Source: Bacillota bacterium
GTDB lineage: Bacteria > Bacillota > Sulfobacillia > Sulfobacillales > Sulfobacillaceae
Assembly (NCBI GenBank): GCA_021797825.1
Contig: JAJZZA010000001.1
Span: 1 to 64,000, forward strand
DNA: 64,000 bases
Direction: 5' to 3'
Both the position numbers and the translations under genes were made by a program. Shown piece after piece: positions 43,245 through 53,057 of this stretch. Position 1 is the stretch's first letter, and every line of letters begins with the position of its first letter. The notes below the pieces were generated by a model. That model was not told where the DNA came from. It did no database searches and saw only the letters and a list, made by a program, of their open reading frames with translations.

Positions 43245-44716
43245 CGGATGGGCGCGGAGTTGTCTATTTGGTCGGGGCCGGACCGGGGGATCCGCGGCTA
43301 TTGACCCTGCGCGCGCTGGAACTGCTGCGGAGCGCCGAGGTGGTGGTGTATGACCGTCTGGTGCACCCGGGCGTGCTGGCGGAGGCGCCGGATTCGGCGG
43401 AATTGATATTTGCGGGCAAGGAAGGGGGGGTGGCGAGCCCCTCGCAGGAGTGGATTCATCGGCTCCTCATCGATCGCGCGGAAGCGGGCTATCGCGTGGT
43501 GCGGCTGAAAGGCGGCGATCCGCTGGTCTTTGGCCGGGGGGGCGAAGAGGCTTTGGCTTTGGCCGTGCGGGGGATCCGGTTTGAATGGGTTCCCGGCATT
43601 TCGTCCGCGTTGGCGGTGCCGGCGTATGCCGGCGTGCCGGCGACCCACCGTGGGTTAAGCCAACGCCTGACGGTTGTTTCCGGCCATGATTTGACTCGAC
43701 GCTTGATCTACGATGTGGCAGATATGGGAACGCTGGTCATATTGATGGGCTCGCGCGACCTGTCCGGGTTGACCGATCGCCTGCTGCATTTGGGACTCGC
43801 CCCGGAGACGCCGGCAGCCATTGTAAAATGGGGAACCTGGGGGGTTCAGCGCAGCCTGCGCGCGCCGCTGGGATCGCTGGCCGAGGCGGCGGCGAAAAAC
43901 CCGCTCGGCTCCCCGGCGGCGGTGGTGGTGGGCGAGGCCGCGGGCATCGATCCGCGGCTCAACTGGTGGGAAACGCTGCCACTGAGCGGATGCAAGATCT
44001 GTGTGGTGGCAACCGGCGAGCGGTCGACAACAGAGTTTGCGGCATTGCGCGCGGAAGGCGCCGAGGTGATTATCGTGCGCCTCGGTGCCTGGCGCGTCGA
44101 GGGGGCGGATGAGCCCGGGCCGGACGTCTTTCAATTTGGAACCTGCCTGGTGTTCGGACGCGCCGGCGCCGAGGCGCTGGGGGGGAGGCTGCGCCGGCAG
44201 CGAGTCGATTTGCGGCGAGTGCAATCCAGGCTGGTGGCGATGGACGACGAGGCCTGGGCGGGGTTGACGGATTGCGGATTTTGGGATGCGGAGCGACTGG
44301 TAACGGGGAGTTTTCCTGACTGGCAGGGTCCTTGCTATGCGATCGGGGCGACGCCGGAACAGATCGCAGGGTTGCCGCGCCAGTCGGGACCGGTCAAAGT
44401 GCTGGGGGGGTTGCGGATGGTTTCGCGCCCGTTGGACGCGGTCAGTCGGCACTGGCTGTTTGCGGAGGAGAGCCACTACGCGGTTTTCACCTCTCCGACG
44501 GCGGTTCACCGCTTGCGTTCCGAACATGGTTCCGAGCCGTGGGAACTGTTTGGCGCGGTGCGTTGCTTCGGCGCAGACGGCGAGACGGCGCGGGCGCTGC
44601 GCGACGAGGGACTGTTGACCGCGGAGGCCCCTTGGGAACGGCTGCCGGCTTTGATTCGCCAGCATTGGCTGGCATCGCGTCCCCGTGTGCCAAACCGCCA
44701 GATGGGGGGAATATGA
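43241..44716 (+). CDS. cobA-hemD: CobA-HemD fusion (uroporphyrinogen-III methyltransferase and synthase)
   Basis: The 491-aa chain joins two steps. The first about 245 residues are SUMT: VYLVGAGPGDPRLLTLRAL, VRLKGGDPLVFGRGGEEAL and WVPGISSALAVPAYAGVP. This part methylates uroporphyrinogen III at C-2 and C-7. The rest (from about residue 250) looks like HemD: KICVVATGERSTTEF at its start and HYAVFTSPTAVHRLRSEHG near its end. HemD closes the ring from hydroxymethylbilane. It overlaps both neighbours by four bases. Confidence 0.9.
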   Translation: MTDGRGVVYLVGAGPGDPRLLTLRALELLRSAEVVVYDRLVHPGVLAEAPDSAELIFAGKEGGVASPSQEWIHRLLIDRAEAGYRVVRLKGGDPLVFGRGGEEALALAVRGIRFEWVPGISSALAVPAYAGVPATHRGLSQRLTVVSGHDLTRRLIYDVADMGTLVILMGSRDLSGLTDRLLHLGLAPETPAAIVKWGTWGVQRSLRAPLGSLAEAAAKNPLGSPAAVVVGEAAGIDPRLNWWETLPLSGCKICVVATGERSTTEFAALRAEGAEVIIVRLGAWRVEGADEPGPDVFQFGTCLVFGRAGAEALGGRLRRQRVDLRRVQSRLVAMDDEAWAGLTDCGFWDAERLVTGSFPDWQGPCYAIGATPEQIAGLPRQSGPVKVLGGLRMVSRPLDAVSRHWLFAEESHYAVFTSPTAVHRLRSEHGSEPWELFGAVRCFGADGETARALRDEGLLTAEAPWERLPALIRQHWLASRPRVPNRQMGGI

Positions 44717-47700
44717 TGGACCGCATTCTCTATCTCACCACCGCCGATACCGATCTCCTCAGCCTGGCCGCGGCATTGCAAGAGGACACCGCCGGGGAGT
44801 TGCCGCGGGTGGCAGGCCGGAACTTGACCGGGTGGGATGACGAACGAGGGCTGCGCGAACTCGACAGCCTGCTGCCGACCGCCAGCGTGGTGGTGCTGCG
44901 TTTGTTAGGGGGGCGCAAGGCGGCACCCGCCCTCTTTGATCGGGTGGTGGCCCACTGCGCCGCGACCAACACGCCCTTGTTGGCCTGGTCGGCGGATGGC
45001 GAACCGCACGCCGAACTGTACCAGGCCACGACGGTCGACAGCGCCCTTTCCGAGGTGGGGGCGGAATATGCGGCGTTGGGCGGGTCAAGGAATTTCGGGG
45101 CGCTGGTGCGATGGCTGGCGCATACCTTCCTGGGCTATCGGGTGTCATTGGCTGTCCCCGTCTCCGAGCCCTGGACGGGAATTTATTGGCCCGGACGGGA
45201 GACGGCATGGGGTTTGGCCGAGTGGCGCCAAGCCACCCGGCCGTTGGCGGATGGGCCAACCGTCGTGCTGCTTTTCTACCGGGCTCACTGGATGTCCCGC
45301 AACCTCGCCTTTGTCGATTCCTTGATCGCAGCGGTGATGGCGGCAGGAGGGAATCCTCTGCCCATCTTTACCCAGACCCTTAAGGATCCGGAGCTTCGGA
45401 ACCTGCTCCGGGACAGCACGCGACCGCAGGTGGACATCGCCATCGTGACCTTAAGTTTCTCGGTCGCCCGGCCGAGCGCGCGCTATTGGGGTGAGGAGGG
45501 GACGACAGACGCCGAGGGGCTGTTGGCGGACCTCGGGATCCCGGTGCTGCAAGCCATGGTCTCCTTATCGGCGGAGGAGGCGTGGCAAGCCAGCGCAATG
45601 GGTCTCGGTCCGGTGGAAACCGCCATGAATGTGGCACTGCCGGAGTTCGACGGTCGGATTATTACGGTTCCGGTGTCATTTCGCGGGCCCGTCGAGCCGG
45701 CGGCGGGACGCCATGATGTCGCCAGTCGGCGGTATCAGCCGGTCCCCGACCGGATCGAGGCGGTGGCGCGGCTGGCACTGGCCTGGGCACGGCTCGCTAC
45801 GCTCCCGGCCCGGGATCGGCGCATCGCGCTGATCCTTACCAACTATCCGTCGCGCAACTCACGGATTGGCAATGCGGTGGGACTCGACACGCCGCAGTCC
45901 GTCGTGCGGATCCTGCAGGCTTTGGCCGCGGCCGGGTACGATTTGGGTGCGGACGGCTGGCCGGATGACGGGGATGAATTGATGCGCCGCCTGATTGAGG
46001 CGGGAACGCACGATCAGAACTATTTGACGCTACCCCAGATGCGGGCGCTGCCCGGTGTCTCCGGGGAGAGCTATGCCGCGCGGTTTTCCACGCTGGGAGA
46101 CGCTCCGCGGCACGCGATGACGGAGCGGTGGGGGGACCCGCCGGGCCAGGCTTACCGCGATGGCGATCGGGTAGTGGTGGCGGGATTGCGGTTTGGCAAG
46201 ATCTTTGTGGGCATTCAACCCCCCCGGCAGAGTGATGAGGACGAAATCGCGACGTATCACAGTCCCGACCTGCCGCCTACCCATCACTATCTGGCCTACT
46301 ACCATTGGCTTCGCCATGAATTTGGAGCGGATGCGGTAGTGCACGTCGGCAAGCACGGCACGCTGGAATGGCTCCCCGGAAAAGGCATCGGCCTCTCCCG
46401 CGATTGCTATCCCGAAGTGGTGCTGGAGGATCTCCCCAATTTTTATCCGTTCATCGTGGACGACCCGGGTGAAGGTACCCAGGCCAAACGGCGGAGCCAC
46501 GCGGTGGTGGTGGATCATATGGTGCCCCCGGTGATGGCTGCGGGGCTCTATGACCATCTGGTCCGTTTGCAGCAGTTGCTGGACCAGTACTATCAGGTGC
46601 AGACCTTGGACCCCGCCAAATTGCCCTATGTAAAGCGCCAGATCTGGGATCTGGCCGAAGAGATTCGGCTCAACGAAGACTTGCAGCAGCTTGACTTTCC
46701 CGGCGACTTTGACCGGTTCACGCAAAAAATTGACGGGTATCTGTGTGAATTGGAGTCCGCCCAGATCCGTGACGGGTTGCATGTGCTGGGCAACCCTCCT
46801 TTAGACCAAGATGCCTGGGGCGAGATCCTTTTTGCCCTGCTGCGGATTCCCGCGGAGGGACGCCGCGCCTTTGCGGAGGCGCTGGCCCAGGACCTGGGAC
46901 TCTCCTGGGATGGGTTGCAAGAGGATCTGGGGCGTCCTTGGGATCGCGCTTGGCCGGTCGGTCTGGGACCGAGTCCGGACGGACCGGCCGTGCATGGCGA
47001 CATTCGCCGGGCACTCGAGGTGCTGGGCAAACGCCTGTTGGGGGCGGCGGCTTTAGAACAACCGGTGACGGCGCCGGGTTCCGGCTCGCAGGAGTTGTTA
47101 AGGTGGGCCCAACAGGTGCTGGTGCCGCTATTAAAACGGGCGCCGGAGGAAATTGAGAACTTGCTGCGGGGCTTGGCGGGAGCATTTGTTCCGCCGGGGC
47201 CCAGCGGCGCCCCTACCCGTGGCATGGTGGACGTGTTGCCGACCGGCCGCAATTTTTATTCGGTTGACCCCCGAAGCCTGCCCTCGTGGCCGGCCTGGCA
47301 GGTCGGCCAAGCCCTCGCCGCGCAGCTCATCGCCAACTTTAGGGAGAAAGAGGATCGCTACCCGGAAGCCGTGGGGATTGTGGTGTGGGGAACCGCCGCG
47401 ATGCGCACCGGGGGCGATGACATTGCGGAAGTGTTGGCCTTGTTGGGGGTGCGGCCGCTATGGCAAGCGGAAAGCAACCGGATTACGGGTCTGGAAGCGA
47501 TTTCGCTGGAGGAACTGGGACGGCCCCGAGTCGACGTCACGGTGCGAATCAGCGGATTCTTTCGCGATGCTTTTGCCAACCTCATCGATTTGGTGGACGA
47601 GGCGGTGCAGTTGGTGGCGCGCCGTGACGAACCGCTCGATGCCAATCCGATCCGCCGGCATTGGCTGGAGGCCCGGCTGCTGGCCACCGCCCGCGGACAG

Positions 47701-48459
47701 GATGCGGGTGAGGCCGAGGCGCGGGCGTTATATCGGGTGTTTGGAGCTCAGCCGGGCAGTTACGGCTCCGGCATCCTGCCGGTGTTGCACGCCGGCGATT
47801 GGGAGCGTCAAGCCGATTTGGCGGAAGTGTACATGGCGTGGTCGGGGTTCGCCTACGGCCGGTCCGCTCACGGCGTGCCGGCCCGCGCTGAATTTGAAGA
47901 CCGCATGCGGGAGGTGGAGGTGGCCACCAAAAACCAGGACAACCGGGAACACGATATCTTTGACAGTGACGATTACCTGCAAGATCATGGCGGGATGGCG
48001 GCGACGATACGGGCGCTTACCGGCTCCCAACCGATGATGTTGTTCGGGGACTCCTCCGATCCCGCGCGCGCCAAGGTGCGGTCGTTTCGGCAAGAAGCCC
48101 GGCGGGTCTTTCGCTCGCGGGTGATTAACCCGCGCTGGATTGCGGCGGTCATGCGGCATGGCTACAAAGGAGCGCTCGAAATGGCCAACACCATGGATTT
48201 CCTGTTCGGTTACGACGCGACCGCCGACCTGCTGGACGATTGGATGTATGAGGGGGTGGCCAAAGCCTATGCCCTCGATCCGGCCGTTGCGCAATTCTTC
48301 CGGCAGTCCAACCCGTGGGCGCTGAAGGATATTGCCGAGCGGTTGCTGGAGGCGGCCAGCCGGGAACTCTGGGAAAACCCCGACGCCGCCACGTTAAAAG
48401 CGCTGGAGGACGTGCTGCTGGATGTGGAAGCCAGTATCGAAGGATGGGGGGACGCCTAA
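44713..48459 (+). CDS. cobN: CobN-type cobaltochelatase large subunit
   Basis: CobN carries the tetrapyrrole and metal in ATP-dependent cobalt chelation, mostly known for the late insertion of aerobic pathways. The 1248-aa protein has the family signature around HVGKHGTLEWLPGKGIGLSR, VVDHMVPPVMAAGLYDH, and the C-terminal EMANTMDFLFGYDATADLL. ATG 44713 overlaps the cobA-hemD stop; the much longer open frame upstream is a shadow of that gene. A ChlID-type ATPase follows directly. Its place next to early-cobalt genes is unusual. Another metal or a repair role cannot be excluded. Confidence 0.92.
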   Translation: MMDRILYLTTADTDLLSLAAALQEDTAGELPRVAGRNLTGWDDERGLRELDSLLPTASVVVLRLLGGRKAAPALFDRVVAHCAATNTPLLAWSADGEPHAELYQATTVDSALSEVGAEYAALGGSRNFGALVRWLAHTFLGYRVSLAVPVSEPWTGIYWPGRETAWGLAEWRQATRPLADGPTVVLLFYRAHWMSRNLAFVDSLIAAVMAAGGNPLPIFTQTLKDPELRNLLRDSTRPQVDIAIVTLSFSVARPSARYWGEEGTTDAEGLLADLGIPVLQAMVSLSAEEAWQASAMGLGPVETAMNVALPEFDGRIITVPVSFRGPVEPAAGRHDVASRRYQPVPDRIEAVARLALAWARLATLPARDRRIALILTNYPSRNSRIGNAVGLDTPQSVVRILQALAAAGYDLGADGWPDDGDELMRRLIEAGTHDQNYLTLPQMRALPGVSGESYAARFSTLGDAPRHAMTERWGDPPGQAYRDGDRVVVAGLRFGKIFVGIQPPRQSDEDEIATYHSPDLPPTHHYLAYYHWLRHEFGADAVVHVGKHGTLEWLPGKGIGLSRDCYPEVVLEDLPNFYPFIVDDPGEGTQAKRRSHAVVVDHMVPPVMAAGLYDHLVRLQQLLDQYYQVQTLDPAKLPYVKRQIWDLAEEIRLNEDLQQLDFPGDFDRFTQKIDGYLCELESAQIRDGLHVLGNPPLDQDAWGEILFALLRIPAEGRRAFAEALAQDLGLSWDGLQEDLGRPWDRAWPVGLGPSPDGPAVHGDIRRALEVLGKRLLGAAALEQPVTAPGSGSQELLRWAQQVLVPLLKRAPEEIENLLRGLAGAFVPPGPSGAPTRGMVDVLPTGRNFYSVDPRSLPSWPAWQVGQALAAQLIANFREKEDRYPEAVGIVVWGTAAMRTGGDDIAEVLALLGVRPLWQAESNRITGLEAISLEELGRPRVDVTVRISGFFRDAFANLIDLVDEAVQLVARRDEPLDANPIRRHWLEARLLATARGQDAGEAEARALYRVFGAQPGSYGSGILPVLHAGDWERQADLAEVYMAWSGFAYGRSAHGVPARAEFEDRMREVEVATKNQDNREHDIFDSDDYLQDHGGMAATIRALTGSQPMMLFGDSSDPARAKVRSFRQEARRVFRSRVINPRWIAAVMRHGYKGALEMANTMDFLFGYDATADLLDDWMYEGVAKAYALDPAVAQFFRQSNPWALKDIAERLLEAASRELWENPDAATLKALEDVLLDVEASIEGWGDA

Positions 48460-50328
48460 GTGAACGGGACGCGTCGGGAATTTCCCTTTGTGGCCGTGGT
48501 GGGGCAAGAAGATTTGAAGCTGGCCCTGCGCTTGAATGCCATTTCGGCGGCGGTGGGCGGGGTGCTGGCCGAGGGTGAACGGGGCAACGCCAAAACCACT
48601 ACCGCCCGGGCCTTTGCGGAATTGTTGGCACCGGTGCCGGTTCGCGCCGGATGCCGGCACGGTTGCGATCCCGAGCAGCCGTATCCCTATTGCCGGTCCT
48701 GTGCGGAAGACCCTGGGGAGATTGTGTGGCGGCCCGCGCCGATGGTGGAACTGCCGTTGGGCGCCGCGGAGGATCGGGTGTCGGGCCACTTGCGGCTGGA
48801 AACCGTGCTGGCCGAAGGCCGCCGCGAATTTCAGCCCGGGTTGCTGGCCGAAGCCCATCGCGGCGTCCTGTATGTCGATGAGGTCAATCTGCTGGAAGAC
48901 CATTTGGTGGACGTTCTGCTCGACGCCGCAGCGTCGGGTTGGGCCCGGGTGGAGCGAGACGGGTTTTCCTTCCAATATCCGTCAAGATTTGTGCTGGTGG
49001 GGAGCATGAATCCGGAAGAAGGCGAATTGCGGCCGCAACTGCTCGACCGGTTTGGGCTGATGGTGCGCGTGGCGACTCCGCTGGACCCCACGGTGCGGGC
49101 CGAAATTGTTACCCGGCGCCTGGCTTTTCATCGCGATCCCGACGGATTTTTGCTGGGCTGGGCGGAGCAGGAGGAACGGGAGCGCCGGCGTCTGGCCGAA
49201 GCCCGGGAGCGGCTCGCCGAGGTCGAGTTGTCCGCGGACTTGCTGGCGTATATCGTGGAGTTGACCCTACGGGCGGGGGCGGAAGGTCTGCGGGCGGACA
49301 TTGTGATGGCCGAAGCCGCGCGAGCCTATGCGGCTTGGCAAGGGGCGGCGGCCGTAACCTACGACCATGTGCTGGCGGTGGCGCCAATGGTCCTGGCCCA
49401 CCGGGCAAAAAAGTCTTATGACCCTCCCCCCCCTCCTTCGCCAGGGCCGGCGGGAGACCGGGGGACAACCCCTGGCCAGTCGGGGGACACTGACCTTAAC
49501 CTTAAGCCGGGATTGGAGGTGGAATCCTCCGGTCCCGAGGATCGCGTGACGGCGGTGGACACCGGCATTCCGCCGATTTGTTTAAGAACCGGGAATGCGG
49601 CCCATCCCGCCGCGTTGCCCCGGACGGACAGGGGTCAGCGGGGACGTGCCGCGGCGGCCGCTATCCGGCGGGGCCGGACCGTGGGCACGGTGCCCTGGGA
49701 AAAATCACCTGCGCCCCGGCCGTTGCGGTGGCCGATTGATTGGCCGGCGACGCTGGCGCGAACCCCGCGTCGCTTGCTGCCGATCGCGCTGGACGCCGTG
49801 ATGGTGTCGAGACGGGTCTTGCCGCAGCGGCCGCTCCGCGTCTTTCTGCTGGACGCTTCGGCCTCCATGGCGGGCCATCGGCGGATGAGCCGGACCAAAG
49901 GACTGGTGCTGGCCATGGCCCGCGAAGGGTACCGAAAACGCGCCCACACCGCCGTGCTGGCATTTCGCCGGGACCAGGGGTCGGTGGTGCTGTCTCCCAC
50001 CGGCAAGACCGATTTGGTGGCGCGGGCGTTGGAGGCATTGCCGGCCGGGGGGAATACCCCGCTATGGGAGGGGCTGGAGCTGGCGGGCCGAGCCATCCGG
50101 CGCTGGACCAGGCAGGCCGGGTACCGGCCGCATCTCTTGATCGTGACCGACGGGCGGGTGCGTCTGACCGCCGAGGTTGCCGCCGCAACGGCGGACTGGG
50201 GGCGCCGCATGCGCCTCAGCGGCACCGCGATAACCGTGGTCGATGCGGAATGGGGGCTGGTTCGGGTAGCGGGAGCCCGGCGATTGGCCGATATCCTCGG
50301 AGCCGACTGGATTTCACATGACGCCTAG
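48460..50328 (+). CDS. ChlI/ChlD fusion ATPase of the CobN chelatase
   Basis: This 622-aa protein supplies ATP-driven action to CobN. The ChlI part has FPFVAVVGQEDLKLALRLNA, Walker A GERGNAKTT, the Cys cluster CRHGCDPEQPYPYCRSC, Walker B GVLYVDEVNLLEDHLVDVLL and PQLLDRFGLMV. A Pro/acidic linker (about 325-400) leads to a VWA domain with MIDAS motif DASASMAG. CobN plus a single ChlID chain replaces CobS/CobT in several lineages. It starts at GTG directly after the cobN stop with no gap. Confidence 0.88.
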   Translation: MNGTRREFPFVAVVGQEDLKLALRLNAISAAVGGVLAEGERGNAKTTTARAFAELLAPVPVRAGCRHGCDPEQPYPYCRSCAEDPGEIVWRPAPMVELPLGAAEDRVSGHLRLETVLAEGRREFQPGLLAEAHRGVLYVDEVNLLEDHLVDVLLDAAASGWARVERDGFSFQYPSRFVLVGSMNPEEGELRPQLLDRFGLMVRVATPLDPTVRAEIVTRRLAFHRDPDGFLLGWAEQEERERRRLAEARERLAEVELSADLLAYIVELTLRAGAEGLRADIVMAEAARAYAAWQGAAAVTYDHVLAVAPMVLAHRAKKSYDPPPPPSPGPAGDRGTTPGQSGDTDLNLKPGLEVESSGPEDRVTAVDTGIPPICLRTGNAAHPAALPRTDRGQRGRAAAAAIRRGRTVGTVPWEKSPAPRPLRWPIDWPATLARTPRRLLPIALDAVMVSRRVLPQRPLRVFLLDASASMAGHRRMSRTKGLVLAMAREGYRKRAHTAVLAFRRDQGSVVLSPTGKTDLVARALEALPAGGNTPLWEGLELAGRAIRRWTRQAGYRPHLLIVTDGRVRLTAEVAAATADWGRRMRLSGTAITVVDAEWGLVRVAGARRLADILGADWISHDA

Positions 50329-50359
50329 CGGGTCCTATTAGCTGAACAAGGAGGTTGAC

Positions 50360-50941
50360 ATGCCCAAGATCTATACGCGGACGGGGGACAAAGGACTGAC
50401 CTCGGTCACCCGCGGTGAACGCGCGCCCAAAGACGATATCCGGGTGGAGGCGTACGGCACCTTGGATGAAGCCAATGCCACCATGGGTCTGTTGGCGGCT
50501 CGGCTCCGGCAACTGCCCGGGCCGTTCTTCGCCGAAGCGGCGGACCGCGTGCAAGAGGCCCAAAACGACCTCTTCAACGTCGGGTTCGACTGGGTGAGGA
50601 ATCAGGATCCTCCGTCGATCGCGGCGCAGCAGGTGGAGAAGCTCGAACAGTGGATTGACCAATGGTATGCCGCAGTCGTCCTGGTTGACGATTTTGTGCT
50701 GCCGGGCGGCAGTGAGCCAGCCGCCTGGGCGCAGGTGGCGCGCACCTTGGTGCGCCGCGCGGAGCGGCGGGCCATCCGCCTTCACCGCGACCGCCCGCTC
50801 AACCCGGAAAGCCTTCGCTATATCAATCGCCTGTCCGACATGCTCTTTGCCTTGGCTCGGCGGATTAATGCCGAACTGGGTGCGCGCGAGGCAACCATTA
50901 CCCGTTATGGCCGGCAGAAACCCCCTAACCGGCGCTTTTAG
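50360..50941 (+). CDS. PduO-type corrinoid adenosyltransferase
   Basis: The enzyme transfers adenosyl from ATP to Co(I) corrinoid. The 193-aa protein has the PduO ATP-binding front KIYTRTGDKGLTSV, VEAYGTLDEANATMG and near the end RRAERRAIRLHRD and YINRLSDMLFALAR. AAGGAGG precedes the ATG. It lies between chlID and cbiA, so cobyrinate diamide made by CbiA can be adenosylated at once. Confidence 0.94.
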   Translation: MPKIYTRTGDKGLTSVTRGERAPKDDIRVEAYGTLDEANATMGLLAARLRQLPGPFFAEAADRVQEAQNDLFNVGFDWVRNQDPPSIAAQQVEKLEQWIDQWYAAVVLVDDFVLPGGSEPAAWAQVARTLVRRAERRAIRLHRDRPLNPESLRYINRLSDMLFALARRINAELGAREATITRYGRQKPPNRRF

Positions 50942-50951
50942 GGAGGGGCCG

Positions 50952-52337
50952 ATGGACCGTCCAATCCCCCGCTTGGTGATTGCCGGAACGCATAGCGGGG
51001 TGGGTAAAACCACCATCGCCGCCGGTTTGATGGCGGCGTTTCACCTGCGTGGGCTCAGCGTGCAGGGATTTAAGGTGGGGCCGGATTATATCGATCCGAC
51101 CTTTCTTACCCTGGCCACTGGCCGCCCCGCCAGAAATCTTGACAGTTGGATGGCAGGGAGGCACATGCCGGGCCTCTTTCAACGCGCGGCCGAGTGGGCC
51201 GACCTGGCCATCATCGAGGGGGTGATGGGCCTTTATGATGGCCGCGGACCGCTTGACGACACGGCCAGCACGGCGGATGTCGCCCGCCGGTTAAAGGCCC
51301 CGGTGATCTTAGTGGTCGACGGCGGCGGCGCCGCCCGCAGCGTGGCCGCGACCGTGCTGGGATTTCAAACCCTGGATCCGCGGGTCGCGCTGCGCGGGGT
51401 GATTGTCAACCGGGTTTCCAGCGACCGGCATGGCCAACTTATCCAGTCCGCCGTCGAATCCGTAACCGGCCTCCCGGTCTGGGGATGGCTCTTGGCCAGC
51501 GAGCCGGTTAGACGTCCTCGCCGCCACCTGGGGTTGATTCCGGCCGGAGAAACGCAGGACGCGCCAACCTGGGTAGCCGGTTTGGCCGCTGTTTTGAGCC
51601 GGGCGTTGGACCTCGACCGGCTATGGCAACTGGCGCAATCCGCCCCTGCGGTTTTCACTGCGGCAGGGGCAGGATTTCCCGGCGATCCTGAGCCGGCGCG
51701 CATGCGCTTGGCGGTGGCCAGGGATGCCGCGTTCAACTTTTACTATCCCGAAAATCTTGAACTGCTGGTTCATATGGGCGCCGAGATCGCCGAGTTTAGC
51801 CCGTTGGCGGGGGAGCCTCTGCCCGTTGGCAGCGACGCGCTCTATTTGGGGGGAGGGTTTCCCGAGGAGTTTTTGCCGGATTTGGGGGATGCGCGCTATC
51901 TGGCTGCGATCCGGTATCCGCTGCAGCAAGGTCTGCCGGTTTTGGCCGAGTGCGGCGGCTATCTCTATCTGGCGCGCTCGATTACGACCGATCGCCATAC
52001 GATGCCCGGGGTGGGGATGGTACCCGCCGCGGCGGTGCTGACGGACCGTTTGGCCGGGTTGGGCTATCGGGAGATCACCGCGGCGGCGCCGTCTTGGCTT
52101 TTGCCGGCGGGCGAGCGCATCCGCGGCCACGAATTCCATTATGCCGACATGCGCTTTCCGGGTGACGGGCCGACCGCTCCCGCCTGGCAGTGGACACGGT
52201 CAGGCCGGGCGATTCGCGACGGACACCTGACTCCTACGCTGGCTGCGGGATTTCCCCATCTGTATCTGCTGTCCGCTCCCTGGGTGGCCAAACGGTTGAT
52301 TGCCGCGGGGCAACGCTATCGGCGCCTCCTCCGTTAG
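50952..52337 (+). CDS. cbiA: CbiA, cobyrinic acid a,c-diamide synthase
   Basis: CbiA amidates the a and c carboxylates using glutamine and ATP. The 461-aa protein has the P-loop VIAGTHSGVGKTTIAAGL, the metal-site segment GFKVGPDYIDPTFL and EGVMGLYDG. The C-terminal class I glutaminase-like domain has the nucleophile Cys in LAECGGYLYL and His in RGHEFHYADM. The start has GGGAGGGG upstream. It ends block 2. Later genes (cbiP, cbiB, cobU, cobS) are not in the window. Confidence 0.94.
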   Translation: MDRPIPRLVIAGTHSGVGKTTIAAGLMAAFHLRGLSVQGFKVGPDYIDPTFLTLATGRPARNLDSWMAGRHMPGLFQRAAEWADLAIIEGVMGLYDGRGPLDDTASTADVARRLKAPVILVVDGGGAARSVAATVLGFQTLDPRVALRGVIVNRVSSDRHGQLIQSAVESVTGLPVWGWLLASEPVRRPRRHLGLIPAGETQDAPTWVAGLAAVLSRALDLDRLWQLAQSAPAVFTAAGAGFPGDPEPARMRLAVARDAAFNFYYPENLELLVHMGAEIAEFSPLAGEPLPVGSDALYLGGGFPEEFLPDLGDARYLAAIRYPLQQGLPVLAECGGYLYLARSITTDRHTMPGVGMVPAAAVLTDRLAGLGYREITAAAPSWLLPAGERIRGHEFHYADMRFPGDGPTAPAWQWTRSGRAIRDGHLTPTLAAGFPHLYLLSAPWVAKRLIAAGQRYRRLLR

Positions 52338-52820
52338 CGCAATGCGGCTTGCGCCGCCGGCTCGCCAGCCGCCGCGAGGTGTGGCGCGGTTTCGCCCAAA
52401 AAGCGTGACTAGCCCTTTTCGACCGGGTGGAACGGGCGGGGCCGGATGACCGGCTGCAGGCGTGCGGACTGATCGCCGTACCTAGCCGAACAACAAATTC
52501 AGCGAACAATATAATAAATATTCTCAAATCTCGGCATCCATGCTATAATTGTTTTGGACCCGTTGAATAATCTGCCGATAGCTCCAACGAACCATCATGG
52601 CGTGCGTGAGTGCTGCATAGCATAGGGTGTGGCAAAGCGCCTTCGTATACCTCTGGCGATATTTTCGGTGCAGGCGACGTGCTTATCCGGATTGTTCCGA
52701 TAAGGCTGTGGGACGACGTGTTCCTAAGGAGGGGTTGTGGGTGTATGTGATACCGTGTGGCCGAATTTTCGCGTTGTCGTGCCGTCAGGCAGGATGGTGT
52801 TGGACAGAGGAGGGGCCGCC
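52338..52820 (+). other. Intergenic stretch with promoter and long leader
   Basis: About 480 bases between cbiA and a small membrane-protein gene. It has a good promoter at 52521-52549, then a leader of about 265 bases. I do not recognise a known riboswitch in it. Confidence 0.5.
52521..52549 (+). promoter_or_regulatory. Promoter of the small membrane-protein unit
   Basis: TTCTCA (52521-52526), a 17-base spacer and a perfect TATAAT (52544-52549) with an extended TGC, in an AT-rich patch. Confidence 0.75.
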
Positions 52821-53012
52821 ATGCAGTGGATGACACGCAGTCTTTTGGCCATCGCGGCGCTGTTGGTCACCGTGAACGGGGGGTACTGGGAATGGCACCA
52901 CCGCTTGCTGGCGGGTGCGTTAATGGTGGTGACGGGAATTGTCGGGCTGTTGATTGCGGCCGGCGCAACGGCTGCGCACGGTGACGACGACCCGGCCGAA
53001 GTGAAATCTTAA
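52821..53012 (+). CDS. Small two-helix membrane protein, 63 aa
   Basis: The frame encodes two hydrophobic segments (SLLAIAALLVTVNGGYW and LLAGALMVVTGIVGLLIAAG) with an acidic end (HGDDDPAEVKS). ATG 52821 has GAGGAGGGG upstream. An in-frame GTG at 52737 also has AAGGAGGGG but would add 28 polar residues. It has its own promoter and terminator, so it is a single-gene unit. The family is unknown. Confidence 0.7.
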   Translation: MQWMTRSLLAIAALLVTVNGGYWEWHHRLLAGALMVVTGIVGLLIAAGATAAHGDDDPAEVKS

Positions 53013-53018
53013 GACATC

Positions 53019-53057
53019 GATGGGCGCCAGCGGGAACCGGGCTGGCGCCCATCTTTT
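53019..53057 (+). terminator. Strong intrinsic terminator
   Basis: GATGGGCGCCAGC and GCTGGCGCCCATC form a perfect 13-pair stem with a nine-base loop and four T. It ends the small membrane-protein unit. The following 330 bases up to ddl hold no supported gene. Confidence 0.9.

Noticed and set aside
44332-44712. Long N-terminal extension of CobN
   Set aside because: The region is the end of cobA-hemD in another frame; the CobN family start fits ATG 44713.
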